Source: Brienomyrus brachyistius
Taxonomy: Eukaryota; Chordata; Actinopteri; Osteoglossiformes; Mormyridae
Assembly (NCBI RefSeq): GCF_023856365.1
Contig: NC_064540.1
Coordinates: 4,337,501-4,401,500, forward strand
Direction: 5' to 3'
DNA length: 64,000 nt
Below the pieces are notes generated by a model that worked only from the letters and a program-made list of their open reading frames with translations, had not been told where the DNA came from and searched no databases. Position numbers and translations under genes: made by a program. Below, piece by piece: positions 47,989-58,635 of this stretch (positions are counted from its first letter, which is position 1; every line of letters begins with the position of its first letter).

Positions 47989-48212
47989 GGGGGCGGGGAG
48001 AGGCTCAGAGGGCTAAGCCTCCATCTCCGCTATCAGAAGAGAAGTTACATGTCCGGGGGCCCTTGAGTAAGACCCTTAAGCCTCCCCCACCCCAGCACAC
48101 CACACCTGGTTGACCCTGCGCTGGGACCCCCAAGCAATGGAGAGCGAGATAGGGCAGGTGAAAAGAAGAATTCCGATGTACCTGTACTTGTGCAAATGGC
48201 AAGTAAAGGATT
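47989..48212 (+). repeat. tRNA-derived SINE with AAATGGCAAGTAAAGG tail
   Basis: Head GAGAGGCTCAGAGGGCTAAG is box-A-like (GGCTCAGNGGG). Then GGGGGCCCTTGAGTAAGACC-CTTAAG, a ACCCTGCGCTGGGACCCC middle, and a tail GTACTTGTGCAAATGGCAAG-TAAAGG. Box B is decayed. It is a different subfamily from the 52.4-kb SINE by its tail. Confidence 0.7.
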
Positions 48213-48397
48213 TGTCATTTACTTCCTGGTCACAAGTTTCCTCTGAGACAGGGGCTGTTGGTACGATCAAATTCACTCATGTCTGCCTCTTCCCTCACTT
48301 CATTACAAAGTGTACTAACAATCTAAGTTCTTCTTATTGTCTCCAAGTAAAGACAAACTATTTTTTTTAACGTAAGCATTAAAAAATGTATTTATTC

Positions 48398-48649
48398 ATG
48401 TCGTTGTGGGGTTTCCTCTGGGTACTCCGGTTTCGCCCCACAGTCCAGAGACATGCTGAGGCTAATTGGAGTTGCTAAATTGCCCATATGAATGGATGCG
48501 TGAGTGACTGGTGTGTGAGTGTGCCCTGCGATGGGCTGGCCCCCCATCCTGGGTTGTTCCCTGCCTCGTGCCCATTGCTTCTGGGATAGGCTCCGGACCC
48601 CCCGCCACCCAGTAGGATAAGCGATTTGGAAAATGGATGGATGGATGGA
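48398..48649 (+). repeat. 5'-truncated V-SINE
   Basis: Begins in the core (CATGTCGTTGTGGGGTTTCC). Runs through GTCCAGAGACATGCTGAGGC, GGGATAGGCTCC and (GGAT)n at 48633-48649. The tRNA-like head is missing. Confidence 0.88.
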
Positions 48650-49013
48650 GCATGTCCTCTTTAGTGTACTACAGGAATAAATACATTTCCTTACATCAGT
48701 GAAAAGACAGATGCAAAAACAAAATGTCCATTACAATGGACATAAATGAATGGGTGGGGTCTCAGGGGGATATAGTGTGCCTGTTCAGTGGTTGTTTAAT
48801 ATGGAATGTTTGTTATGTTATGTGATGATAGCGAGGTATATAGGTTGTAGTCTTCCCTCTGTCTCCCCTCCCCTTAAATTATTGATAATTGTATAGCAAG
48901 TTTTTACTCTTTGTAAATTATTCCAAAAACTCTTTAGCACTGTAATGTCGGCCCTGTTACAGTAGGAATGTTGCACTGTGTGTTTCACCGTATATCCCAA
49001 TTGTTATCGTGGT
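48650..49013. other. Unannotated DNA
   Basis: No supported feature. Confidence 0.5.
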
Positions 49014-49227
49014 AGAACATGAATATAATCTAAAGCAGGGATCCCCAGTTCAGGTTCTGGAGGGCCAGAATCTATCACGGTTTGCAGATTTCCCTGCTCA
49101 AACACACGTACACCTGGGAAATAGCTGATCAAGATGTGCTTGAGCAGGGAAATCTGCAAACCGTGATAGATTCTGGCCCTCCAGAACCTGAACTGGGGAT
49201 CCCTGCTTTAGATCATATTCATGTTCT
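49014..49227. mobile_element. hAT-like fold-back element inside a larger near-perfect palindrome
   Basis: Arms 49014-49106 and 49135-49227 (93 bp) pair with two mismatches around a 28-bp loop. The inner part has hAT-MITE style ends, CAGGGATCCCCAGTTCAGGT at 49036 and its inverse. The pairing continues 22 bp beyond those ends into sequence that would normally be flank. A third fragment, TAGATTCTGGCCCTCC, follows at 49231-49247. Confidence 0.8.
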
Positions 49228-49247
49228 GTGTTAGATTCTGGCCCTCC

Positions 49248-49834
49248 GTGAAAGAAAAAATACAGTCACATTTAAGCATCATACACTAGTATATTCCAGT
49301 TTAAAGTAATTCTCAGGAAAAAAAGGCAATCCCCATGTTTTTTGTTTTTGTTTTTTTTTGTATATCCAATCCCCTTGTTAAGTGAATCGGCTTTTGTTTT
49401 GACACTGGCTTCTTTAAAGCATTCATTTTCTCACTGAGCCTTAAATAATATTTCCTGGCATTAAACCGGTCATTATTTTGAAGCTTCATTCTCTACTCAT
49501 CATGCACTCCACCATTAAACCATCCCTCAACGATTTGCCAACAAAATGAAATATGCTGTGTATATGTTTTATGTAAATGTTATCTGCTATATAGTCGATA
49601 AATATAATAATAAAATAATTGTACCTCTTCTTTTTTGATGTATACCATGCAGCAGTTTTTAACCATGAGAAAACACAGGCAAAATATTGTTAACAATTTA
49701 ATTAGGAAATTCAAAGCTTTGAATGTTGCAAATTCTTTTTTAAAAAGGAACATTTAGCAGTTAAAGAACAAAAGAAATACAGAGAGGTGGGAAATGCTAC
49801 CGTCCTTCAATGCTTTGTGATTACTGGCTGCTGA
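49248..49834. other. Unannotated DNA
   Basis: AT-rich, T-run at about 49350-49360. Confidence 0.5.
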
Positions 49835-49847
49835 ACACACACACACA

Positions 49848-49887
<40 letters not shown>
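49835..49887. repeat. (CA)n microsatellite
   Basis: AC run with one AT interruption at 49854. Confidence 0.95.
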
Positions 49888-49889
<2 letters not shown>

Positions 49890-49979
49890 GAAAAGACCCT
49901 TAATTTACATCTGTTGTTACATATTTGCAGTTTGACCGAACACTACATGGGGTAGAATGATGGTTCAGGGCCAGCGTCA

Positions 49980-50222
49980 AGGGGGGGGGGGGGCATTCGT
50001 GGGTCTGAATCCCACCGCCCCACCCCAAATGAATCATTGCTTCCCCCCAAATGCCACCAACCAAGGACACTCATTTTCTCTAAATTTTATAAAGGCATTC
50101 AGTCTAAAAGAAAGAAGCCTTGTGTCTCCCAGGGGTATTGCTACAGATTGTCTGCTTACCCAAAGCTTTGCCATCGAACCCACCCCCCCCCCCCCTCCCC
50201 CCTCCCCCCACCCACACCCACC
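49980..50222. repeat. Poly-G and poly-C tracts bracketing 186 bp
   Basis: A G13 run at 49981-49993 and a C-rich tract at 50180-50222, in opposite strand sense. The intervening DNA contains no recognised element. Confidence 0.8.
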
Positions 50223-50237
50223 TGTCAGATTTGTCCT

Positions 50238-50459
50238 GGCACCGACACTATGGCAGTTCAATGGCTGACACTGTTGCCTTGTATCTAAAGGTTTAGAGGA
50301 AGCACGTTCTCCTTTCATATTATGGGTTTGCTCTGGCATGCACATGTCTGCCCTGTGATGGACTGCCATCCTTTCCAGTTGGTTCCCCAGCCATTTGTCC
50401 AGTGTACCTGGGATTGGCTTCAGCCCCCCCCTCGTAAAAAGCACCTAATGGATGGATGG
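50238..50459 (+). repeat. Old V-SINE, full length but degraded
   Basis: Head ACTATGGCAGTTCAATGGCT-GACACTG, box B lost, GCACATGTCTGCCCTGTGAT-GGACTGCCATCC, GGGATTGGCTTCAGCCCCCC and a GGATGGATGGG tail. Confidence 0.7.
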
Positions 50460-51257
50460 GTTTCCTGAACACTTTGAAGAATGCGATAGAAAGTAATGCT
50501 TTATGTCTTTGGGAACAAGGCCTTTGCAGCCATTCTGCAGGGGGGTGTTGGCACATCAACAGCCTGTAAAACCAATATCGCTACTCATTTAAACAATTTC
50601 CCTCATATTCTAGATTTAAGGCGTTGATGAAACCATGATTTCCCACTGTGGATGTCAGAATAGCCAATAACTCAAGGCCAGTGTGACATTTTATCTTTGG
50701 AAGGTTTTTTGATTGGCAGTGGATCGTTTGAGAGGGGTGCCCTAAAATACCCATGTGAGTCGAAGTCACCGGCCACAGTGATTTAGAAAATTACTGTTCG
50801 CTAAACTCAGACAGGTCTCAAAATCTCTTTTAAATTTAAGTCGGTATTTGCTCACTCCCACTCTACATCAGCCATCCATACACACGAATAGCCACAAATC
50901 ACTTCTGAAAAATTATTTCGTGATATATTCAGTCAGCACAAAGCCAGAGAAAATTTTTAGTTAAACCTTTTGACTAAACTGTATATATGCTCAGGAAAAG
51001 TTACATATATATAAGGTATCAATGCAGTTTTCGTTTTTATTCCTGATTCAGTCTAAGACTAACCAAGCATTAACTAATATTTAGGAAGGTCCAGTTAACC
51101 TGGCATTGTTTTCTAATCCCCAGGATTTCCATGACACCTTAGTAGCACTTTGTTATCATTTATTGGTGTCAAAATCAAAGAGTACAATAATAGGTCAGGA
51201 GTCTCACGCCTACAGAAGACAATGGCCAGCCTTTCAGATGCTGCCTCAGCAATGATT
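50460..51257. other. Unannotated DNA
   Basis: No supported feature. Confidence 0.5.
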
Positions 51258-51268
51258 AACTCTGAATT

Positions 51269-51572
51269 CCATCCATCCATTTTCCAAACTGCTTGTCCTT
51301 CTGGGTCGGCACAAGGTGGGGAACAACCCAGAATGGGGGGCCAGCCCATTGCAGGGCACACTCACACACACCTATGGGCAATTTAATAACTCCAATTAGC
51401 TTCAGCATATCTTTGGACCGTCGGGGGGAAACCGGAGTACCCGGAGGAAACCCCATGATGATATGGGGAGAACATGCAAACTCTACACACATGTGACCCA
51501 GGTGGAGACTCAAACCTGGGTCTCAGAGGCATGAAGCAATAGTGCTAACCACTGCACCACCATGCCGCCCTG
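51269..51572 (-). repeat. V-SINE copy with 11-bp TSD
   Basis: Exact target duplication AACTCTGAATT (51258-51268 and 51573-51583). The head is intact near 51572. The 3' half lacks the GGGTCCGGAGCC segment found in other copies: GGGTCGGCACAAGG runs straight on. Confidence 0.9.
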
Positions 51573-51583
51573 AACTCTGAATT

Positions 51584-52021
51584 TCTTATCTAAATTAGTC
51601 CTTTACTAGCAATTTTCATTGTCACTTGTATACATACTGGTAATTCCAAAGCATATTCAATGCTACGCTAGTACAGAACAAATATAATTACTTAATGCAC
51701 AAAATCACTGACACTGGTGATTCTCTCTATCCCTCGTATCTGAAAACTGTTCTTTCTTCCAATTCTTTCCTACACGATTGTTTTGCAATCAACCAAACAT
51801 GTCAAGGAATCCATCACAATGACCCATTAAGGTCCACACATAACCTTACATACTGCAAATAAAAGCTAATTTTGAAGTCTCATATATTACAATACCCAAT
51901 GTACCTGCACCATACTGCTCAGTAACAGTACAGGGTTAGTTATAAATGCTTACAGCATACATTACTGTATGTTGTGTTTGTTTTAGGGGAAAGACTGCTG
52001 GTATTACCAGTAGTTGACTTG
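51584..52021. other. Unannotated DNA
   Basis: No supported feature. Confidence 0.5.
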
Positions 52022-52029
52022 CTTTAGCT

Positions 52030-52231
52030 CAGTGGTTCTCAGACTCGGTCCTCGGGCCCCACTGCCCTGCCTGTTTTCCAGCTATCCCTGCCCCACACAC
52101 TGCTGATTACCTGGATCAGGTGTGTTCAGTCAATCAGAAGCTGAAAGGCAGCTGGGACTTGTGTGTGGGGCAGGGATAGCAGGAAAACAAGCAGGGCAGT
52201 GGGGCCTGAGGACCGGGTTTGAGAACCACTG
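52030..52231. mobile_element. hAT MITE, 202 bp, perfect 8-bp TSD
   Basis: Left end CAGTGGTTCTCAGACTCGGT. The right end is the inverse of CAGTGGTTCTCAAACCCGGT. Arms of about 75 bp are nearly complementary around a short loop. Target duplication CTTTAGCT is exact (52022-52029, 52232-52239). This is diagnostic of hAT elements. No transposase; it would rely on a hAT source elsewhere. Confidence 0.92.
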
Positions 52232-52252
52232 CTTTAGCTCAAGGCTAGCAGT

Positions 52253-52294
52253 GTTTGTTTTTGTTATTGTTGTTGTTGTTTTTGTTTTTGTTTT
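52253..52294. repeat. (TTG)n/(TTTTTG)n simple repeat
   Basis: T-rich run of TTG and TTTTTG units just right of the hAT MITE. Confidence 0.85.
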
Positions 52295-52437
52295 CACAAT
52301 TTTTTGAGCAGATTTTGAACAATCTGGTACGTTTGCCATGTTTGCTGGCATTCGGCTAAGCAGCGGTTTACACATCCATCCGTACCGCAGCTTGCGTTAC
52401 ATTTACCTGGAAATTCTACTGCTTCCTGGGAATGTGC

Positions 52438-52642
52438 TGGGGGTGCTGTGCGGCTTACCAGCTTAGGGGACTGTGCTTGTGAGTGGAAGGTTGCTGGTTC
52501 AAGTCCCAGGGTCAGTACGACAAATTCAGCATTGGGTCCTTGAGCAGGTTCCTTAACCCACGGTTGCTCCAGGGATTGTCTGACTCTGCTTCCTCAAAGA
52601 ACATACTTCCATTTGGATAAAAGCGTCTGCTAGCTAAATAAA
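52438..52642 (+). repeat. tRNA SINE with L2-type GGATAAAAGCGTCTGCTA tail
   Basis: Head GGGGGTGCTGTGCGGCTTAC, box B GGTTCAAGTCCC at 52496-52507, then TTGAGCAGGTTCCTTAACCC and the tail TTGGATAAAAGCGTCTGCTA. That tail is shared between fish SINEs and their partner L2 LINEs (for example the eel UnaSINE/UnaL2 pair), which explains mobilisation in trans. Confidence 0.85.
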
Positions 52643-53650
52643 ACGATCCATGTTTCTTTCTTCATGATGGAAAACACAAATGTTGGCGTCGTGGAATTTG
52701 CCTTCTCAGTGCCTGGCTGCAGCTATCATGCTTAGACCCATTTTCCTTTTCTCACCTGTGAGCTGCTGTGTTTGTTAGCTCGCTAGCTGGCACACAAAAC
52801 ACAACGAGAGCAGTTCAGTCAGTTGTGCAGGATTTATAGGCTGCCAATGCACATCATTGTGATAAGTGGCATTTAGCTGCAGCGTGGTGTGAATCACAGC
52901 AGGCAGATCCGTCCTGCTTGTTCCTACAAGAGGTCTTGGACGAAGGAATGGAGTGTGGGAACAGCAGGGGCATCCAGTTCACAGGGTTTTTGCCCCAGAA
53001 TGCAGGGATAATGTTTTGTTGTAAAATCTCACTCGAGTTCTTTTGAGGAACTTTGGCATGGAAATCAGCTCCTGCCAGTGGATTTTGTTCAGTTCAGTTT
53101 ACATACAGTTGTTAGATCCACGTATTAAAAGTTTTCAATGCAAAAAGCATTGCTTTCTTTGCTTATCTGTCCCTGGGTCATGACAGCCTGATACTCAGAT
53201 CTAAGGATGCACATTCTGCTGTCTTACAGGTGGCCCCACGCATATGGATTATGCATATGGGTGAGAGACGCACCTCGATATGGCACAGAGACTTCTCTGA
53301 CTTGTAACCCTTGCTCTTTGGGTGACGGACTCGCTTTCCAGGTGCGGAAAGTGACTCAATCATGTTCAATAAAATTTTGATGCAGGTCATGAGCGGCGTA
53401 GCCCTGTGCACATTACCTAGTATTTTCCCATCTCTGGTATTTCCTAGAAACTATGGCGTCTTGCAGAATATCTGTATCAAGCAGTATCATAATTCAATAC
53501 ATGTATGATACGTATCTGACAGTTGCCCTCAGAGTGTAAACAAAAATTGATTCCGGTCGTTTGAAGTGTTCTACTAACCACTGCGATGTTCTGGTGTTAT
53601 CTGCTTCTGATAAGCACAATAACAAACCCTATCTGTTCCAGGAATACCTC
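52643..53650. other. Unannotated DNA
   Basis: No supported feature. Confidence 0.5.
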
Positions 53651-53658
53651 CTACTAGT

Positions 53659-53823
53659 CAGAGGTAGCAAGTTCAGGTCTAGAAAGTACAAAACCAGATC
53701 AAGGTTTTGTTTCAACCAATCAGTTTTGTACTCTGTGACTATAACTCTTTATGCTCAACTGGTTGGTTAAAACAAAACCTTGGTTTGGATTTGCACTTTC
53801 TGGACCTGAAATCTCCACCTCGG
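53659..53823. mobile_element. hAT-type MITE, 165 bp
   Basis: Left arm CAGAGGTAGCAAGTTCAGGT. The right arm is the inverse with CCTGAAATCTCCACCTCGG. The second inner pair AACCAATCAG / CTGGTTGGTT extends the arms. Flanks CTACTAGT and TTACTAGC (8 bp, 6 matching) suggest an old hAT target duplication. Confidence 0.7.
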
Positions 53824-53939
53824 TTACTAGCTGACATCACTTTATGTGCCCCAAGTGCTCTGATTGTTTTACTTCATTTGCTGATTGAATAGTTGTCTTG
53901 TTAGGCTCATGCTCTGTCTGAAAGTTGTTGTATAGCTCC

Positions 53940-54075
53940 TGCTCCAGTGCTGCTTACACTATGACCTGGGCATTCAACCCTAGTCGACTCCTTGACACCA
54001 TATATGTTTGTCATGTGCTATTTGCCTCACTTATGCGTTACTTTGGACAAAAACGTCTGCTAAATGAAGTTAATG
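53940..54075 (+). repeat. SINE/L2 3' tail fragment
   Basis: TTTGGACAAAAACGTCTGCT followed by AAATGAAG is a mutated form of the L2-type tail. The upstream part (from about 53940) is too decayed to show a tRNA head. Confidence 0.55.
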
Positions 54076-55500
54076 TACATTATACTGTATGTGTAGACAC
54101 ACAAAACATATTTATATCATGCTGTTTGTGACAATTATATATACAACGGTGAGCAATGTGTAAAGAGGAGCATACAAGCATTGTGGCAAGTTTCAGAAGG
54201 TTTTGGGTTTGATTCTGCCATATATGTGTTTCAGTAAAGAGTGACGTTAAGGATGCGACCATGTTCCGATTTAGTGTGATGCGTAAGCATATATAAATAC
54301 AAGCTAACAGTCATTTCTCTCAAACATTCAGCCAACCATAGAAAAAGTGATATGCACATTACTTACTCATCACAATTTTCAAACCATTTGACCCAATCTC
54401 CATAGTTCAACCCTGCATCAATCTACTGTCTATACCAATTCCCCTTTAAATTTCCCATGATTCCAGTTGGGGTGTCAATTCTCCTGTATTTCACATTGCT
54501 GTAATTCTGTTTTGAATCTCTCATGACGCACAGCCAAGTCTTTTTATTTATTCCCTTAATAGTTTGAAAAGTCCGAGGTCGATCCTGACAGCAGCATCCT
54601 TGAATTATGTACAGTAACCTTCAATATTAAATAAAGCTGTGAAAGATCACAGCGGACCTTCGTTAAATAATTTGGAAGTGAAAATGTTTTTTTTTTGGGA
54701 AGCAATAAATGGTTTATTGATGCCATGTCATTCATTTCTGCAGCAGTTCTTCGGTCTGCATATGAACTGCCTGTCTGGGGTCTTCTTCATCTGCTACTGA
54801 TATATTTGTATCAATACATCTCTTGCGTAAACATGAAGAAAGGAGTAAATAAAATTAAAGTAATAATTCAAAATAGTTCCCATCGTTGTGCAAATTAAAA
54901 AACATACTATCACTGCCTACTATAGCTACATACTGTACTACTATGGATTTACGATAATGAATGATTAATGCATGTCTAGTACGCATTTTCCTTATTATGG
55001 TCCCTGGCATTATTGTTAATCAGGGCTGGACTTCGCAGCAATATAAAAAGTTAGGTACAGTGCCTATGTTTATGCTTAAATAATATCTTGTAAATTATTT
55101 CTGAAAACTTCTCATCCCTCACCACTCATCTTATTAAGAATCATGCCTGCTATTTCCATTTGATGCAATTATCTGCAATTAATCCATTAAAAACATTACT
55201 TGGGTGTGCAAATGCATGTCATTCAGCAAGGGCACAGGGCTTATGAACAGTGAGTAGTCGTAGTTTGAGAAGTAACAACTACAGGCCCACCTAGACAGGC
55301 TCCTTCTTAAGCTAAGAAAATAACTACATTCTCTTACTGATAGAAATTTGAAGGTCTTCAGGGTACCAATACCAGGGTAACCAATATCAGCTTATATTGT
55401 GCAAATCGAAATATTCTAGATATTCTGAGATTCTGTTCTGAATATCTGCGGAATATGCATTAGGAATTTCTATCCATCCTTCTGTCTTCTATCTATGGAA
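54076..55500. other. Unannotated DNA
   Basis: AT-rich, no supported feature. Confidence 0.45.
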
Positions 55501-55515
55501 GGCCAATCCACAAGA

Positions 55516-55537
55516 AGACACACATACACACACACAC
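55516..55537. repeat. CA-rich microsatellite, left of MITE
   Basis: ACACACATACACACACACAC followed by GGATGTA and the MITE end. Confidence 0.85.
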
Positions 55538-55544
55538 GGATGTA

Positions 55545-55825
55545 GGGTATACCTATCCTTATGGGGCCCGCTCATTCACTTCTATGGGAAAAATGCTAAC
55601 GCTAACTACGACAACCTTAACCCCCACCCTGCCCTAACCATAACCTTAAGTAACCAAGCAAAATACAAGAGTTTGTGCATTTTTTACTTTTTCATTGCGG
55701 TCACCGATTTCTATAAAATAGAGTTTTCCCTTATGGGGACCAGGAAACGGTCCCCTTAAGGGAAAAAATAACGGATATTTATCACGTTATGGGGACATTG
55801 TGTCCCCATAAGGATAGGGATACCC
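55545..55825 (-). mobile_element. Second copy of the 22-bp-TIR MITE, 281 bp
   Basis: Begins GGGTATACCTATCCTTATGG and ends with the inverse (one mismatch, GGGATACCC for GGTATACCC). Content is the reverse complement of 35141-35422 throughout, including the AATGTCCCCATAA and GGTTAGGG-type parts. It is again bracketed by CA/TG runs on both sides. Confidence 0.88.
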
Positions 55826-55828
55826 GCT

Positions 55829-55852
55829 CACACACACACACACACACACACA
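55829..55852. repeat. (CA)n microsatellite, right of MITE
   Basis: CA run directly after CCCGCT at the MITE end. Confidence 0.95.
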
Positions 55853-56384
55853 TACAATCATACTGGGCAGCTGAGAGACACATTTGGAATCTCCTTCAAA
55901 TAATCTGCTGTTTAACAGTTGATTACAGTCTTTACACTTTACTCCAGATATTTCTAGTCATAGAGACAATTGACGATCAAGTGTGAAAAATTCATTTTCT
56001 CCAAATTAGGTCTTTTTTTTCTTCTCAACCATCATGTAGTAAAGCTCAATACAGGTGCAGAACATAAAACTATCACCCAGTAGACCACTGAGTCACTGTA
56101 TAGCCAGGACAACCTTTGATACAGCGTGAATGAACACAGATTTTGAGTTGCTTTCAAGAAGTATTATAGTATACTCTGAAGCTAATTCACTGAAAGGCAT
56201 ATTGGAATTTTTTTCCTTAGCAAGACTGCTTAAAAAGTATAGGTCACCTACATGTATATATACACACAAAACCAGGCTTTTGCACACCACAGATTTACAC
56301 CACTTTTCCATTTATTTCATAAACTGTACATTTTTTATTCTTGTTAAGTATTGGAAAGTGAGTGAACAATAATAAATGAAAATA
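55853..56384. other. Unannotated DNA
   Basis: No supported feature. Confidence 0.5.
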
Positions 56385-57179
56385 CAGCAGAACCTTGGAA
56401 GTTGAACATCCCTTAACTCGACTAACTCGGACATCGAACGGGTCTGTTGAATATATATTTTTTATTTATATCTCAACCGAAATCTTGAAACTCAACCATT
56501 CCTGCTAAAACTTGTATGGATCGAGGCGCGTTCAACACTAACATTTCGGACCTCGAACAGGTCGGTCAGGAAAAAAATCTATCCGCAACTCGACCGACAA
56601 CTCACATCATGAAGAAACAAAACAGAGCTGATAAAATGGATTGAGATGCATCTTCGATGGGCGGAAATGAAGGCAAACGGACCTACTGGGATGCTGATGC
56701 CTATGAATCGCTCTCAGTCTCGCCGTCCCTCTTGACCGAGTTCGACGTCTGAAAGCAGTGTTCCTGTGTTAATGTGGATTTTTCTGTGCTTTATCTACAG
56801 TACGTTTAGTGATACAGTACTTTAATTATGGCCCCTAAGAAAGTATGTAGTGATAGCAGCAAACCAAAGAGGAAATTTAGCGAGACATGAAGGTGGTGCA
56901 TGTGTGTCTGCTCTGGCTTCAGAGTATGAGATTGTCATTTATTTTATGGTTATTACGTTTGTATGTGTGCTTTTTCATATGTGTATTAGTTTTGTATTGA
57001 TTGTTAATGCGTGTTATCATTAGTTAGGTAGAAAATAAATACGCAATCATTTGGGGGTCTTGAATGGATTAAGTTCATTTACATTATTTCTTATGGGGAA
57101 ATTTGACCTAAAACTCGACGAAATCGCAACTTGTTCAGCCTTCTGGAACTAATTAAGTTTGTGTTATAAGGTACTGTTG
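56385..57179 (+). mobile_element. Tigger/pogo-like internal-deletion element, 795 bp
   Basis: Left end CAGCAGAACCTTGGAAGTTG. The right end is the inverse of CAACAGTACCTTATAACACA. TA lies on both sides (56383-56384, 57180-57181). Subterminal words AACTCGAC and TCGAAC recur. It retains 5' leader sequence and only the first 20 codons of a transposase before a stop, then 3' terminal sequence. Confidence 0.8.
56828..56890 (+). pseudogene. Tigger/pogo transposase N-terminal stub, 20 codons
   Basis: ATG opens a lysine-rich peptide beginning MAPKK, with SDSSKPKRKFS following, then a stop. N-termini of pogo/Tigger transposases commonly start with a Met-Ala/Gly-Pro-Lys-Lys/Arg stretch before the first helix-turn-helix. 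Position, between left terminal repeat and deletion, fits. The DNA-binding CENP-B-like domains and DDE catalytic domain are absent. Too short for certainty by sequence alone, but the TA-flanked terminal repeats support it. Confidence 0.6.
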
Positions 57180-57199
57180 TATATTTCAAATAAAACAAG

Positions 57200-57625
57200 T
57201 TTCTTTTATAACAAGAAAAGAGGTGCTGTTGTGGCCAACAGGTATGCCCATATTGTGGTCTGTTTGGATCCCAATGCCCTAGTGCAGTGACTGGGACACT
57301 GTGCTGTAAAGATGGTGCCGTCTTTAGATGAGCCATAAAACTGAGGTCCTGAATCTCTGAAGCCTATAAAAGATCCCTCAGTATCCTTTGGAAGAGTAGG
57401 GGGTGGTATAAAATCTGGCCTCCTAATCACCCCCTATGTCAATTTGGTGAATTCTCTCCTGCCCCATCTCCACCTTAGCTACTCTGTGGGGGGCGTACTG
57501 GTGCAGAATGGCTGCCGTCGCATCATCCAGGTGGGGGCTACACAGTGGTGGGGGTTGAAGTGGTTCCGCATTGGTTCTGTAAAGCACTTTGGATGTTTTG
57601 CACTATATAAATGCAACTTTCATGC
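57200..57625 (+). repeat. L2-tailed interspersed repeat (SINE or LINE 3' part)
   Basis: Contains GCCATAAAACTGAGGTCCTG, GGCCTCCTAATCACCCCCTA, GGCTGCCGTCGCATCATCCA-GGTGGGGGCT and ends CTGTAAAGCACTTTGGATGT with TTTTGCACTATATAAATG. The words are those of a widespread teleost repeat. The AAAGC(A/G)CTTTG...CTATATAAATG end is an L2-type terminus, like the LINE at 13972. Confidence 0.75.
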
Positions 57626-57743
57626 ATTCATTCATCCATCAAGGCAAGTCTGACATCTTATTAACTAGTTATGTAGTCATGGCATAGTCTAATTCCAGGC
57701 TGCCCTTTAACTTTTAAGGCAGTAGTTAACTTTTGACTGTTAT

Positions 57744-57788
<45 letters not shown>
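57744..57788. repeat. (TG)n(TA)n microsatellite
   Basis: TG run turning into a TA run of over 30 nt, abutting the V-SINE tail. Confidence 0.95.
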
Positions 57789-57789
<1 letters not shown>

Positions 57790-57791
<2 letters not shown>

Positions 57792-57905
57792 CATCCATTT
57801 TCCAAACGCTTATCCTACTGGGTCGGGGGGCCTGGAGCCTATCCCAGAAGCTATGGGCATGAGGCAGGGAACAACCCAGGATGGGGGGCCAGCCCACCAC
57901 AGGGA
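57790..57905 (-). repeat. V-SINE 3' end only
   Basis: CCATCCATTTTCCAAACGCT, GGAGCCTATCCCAGAAGCTA and GGATGGGGGGCCAGCCCACC. Stops before the core, so it is 5'-truncated. Confidence 0.85.
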
Positions 57906-58635
57906 ACTCTTAATTGACACCCATTATATACAATGAATGGTGAATTATACTGCAATGGCATGTTTTTATTCATTTTTACATTTGCTTTAATGTGGTGCAT
58001 ACGGTACAAGGTCTGTCACATTTATTTATTTATTTTTCACAGTTTCACAATGCATCCCTGTGCACAGGCAGAACTTGGTGTTTTTGCAAGAAACGCATTT
58101 ACAAAACACATGACAATTAGAGCATCTTATTTTTTCAAGTGTGAGAATGCTTATAAACCTCCAAAACTATTAATTTTACTCATTATCTGGTAAACAATTA
58201 TTAAGTCTACATTTGAACTAAGAGGTAACGCAGAGATGATCCACACCTGGGTAAAATGTATATAAAAAGTCTCAAATCACAAATTTCAACTAACCGTTAA
58301 TCATTAACACACGGATGCTAGTTGGATGCTCTCCAGATTTCCCACAAACACCTGCAGGCTTGAGAATTCTACTAGACTAGTGATGTCCTTCTGCTCAAGT
58401 CGTGTTAATATGCCCGAGTGGTGCACTTGTTTGTGGGGCAGTCTGACATCTATCACTGCGTTTATTCACATTACCGGAACTGCCAGCCAAAAGAAAACAC
58501 CTGTTGGATAGAAAGTGCACTGAATGAGGGATAAAAAAGGTTCATTTAGAGTCAACTGAGCTTAGCGCTCATGAGAAACCCTAAAGCAGCACCTGTGCAT
58601 TTCCATAACTATGGGACTTAGGCCTATTTGTATTA
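57906..58635. other. Unannotated DNA
   Basis: TTTA-rich run at 58021-58036. No supported feature. Confidence 0.5.

Noticed and set aside
50034..50444. 136-codon minus-strand ORF
   Set aside because: It is composed of poly-C/G tract translation (Gly-rich) and an old V-SINE.
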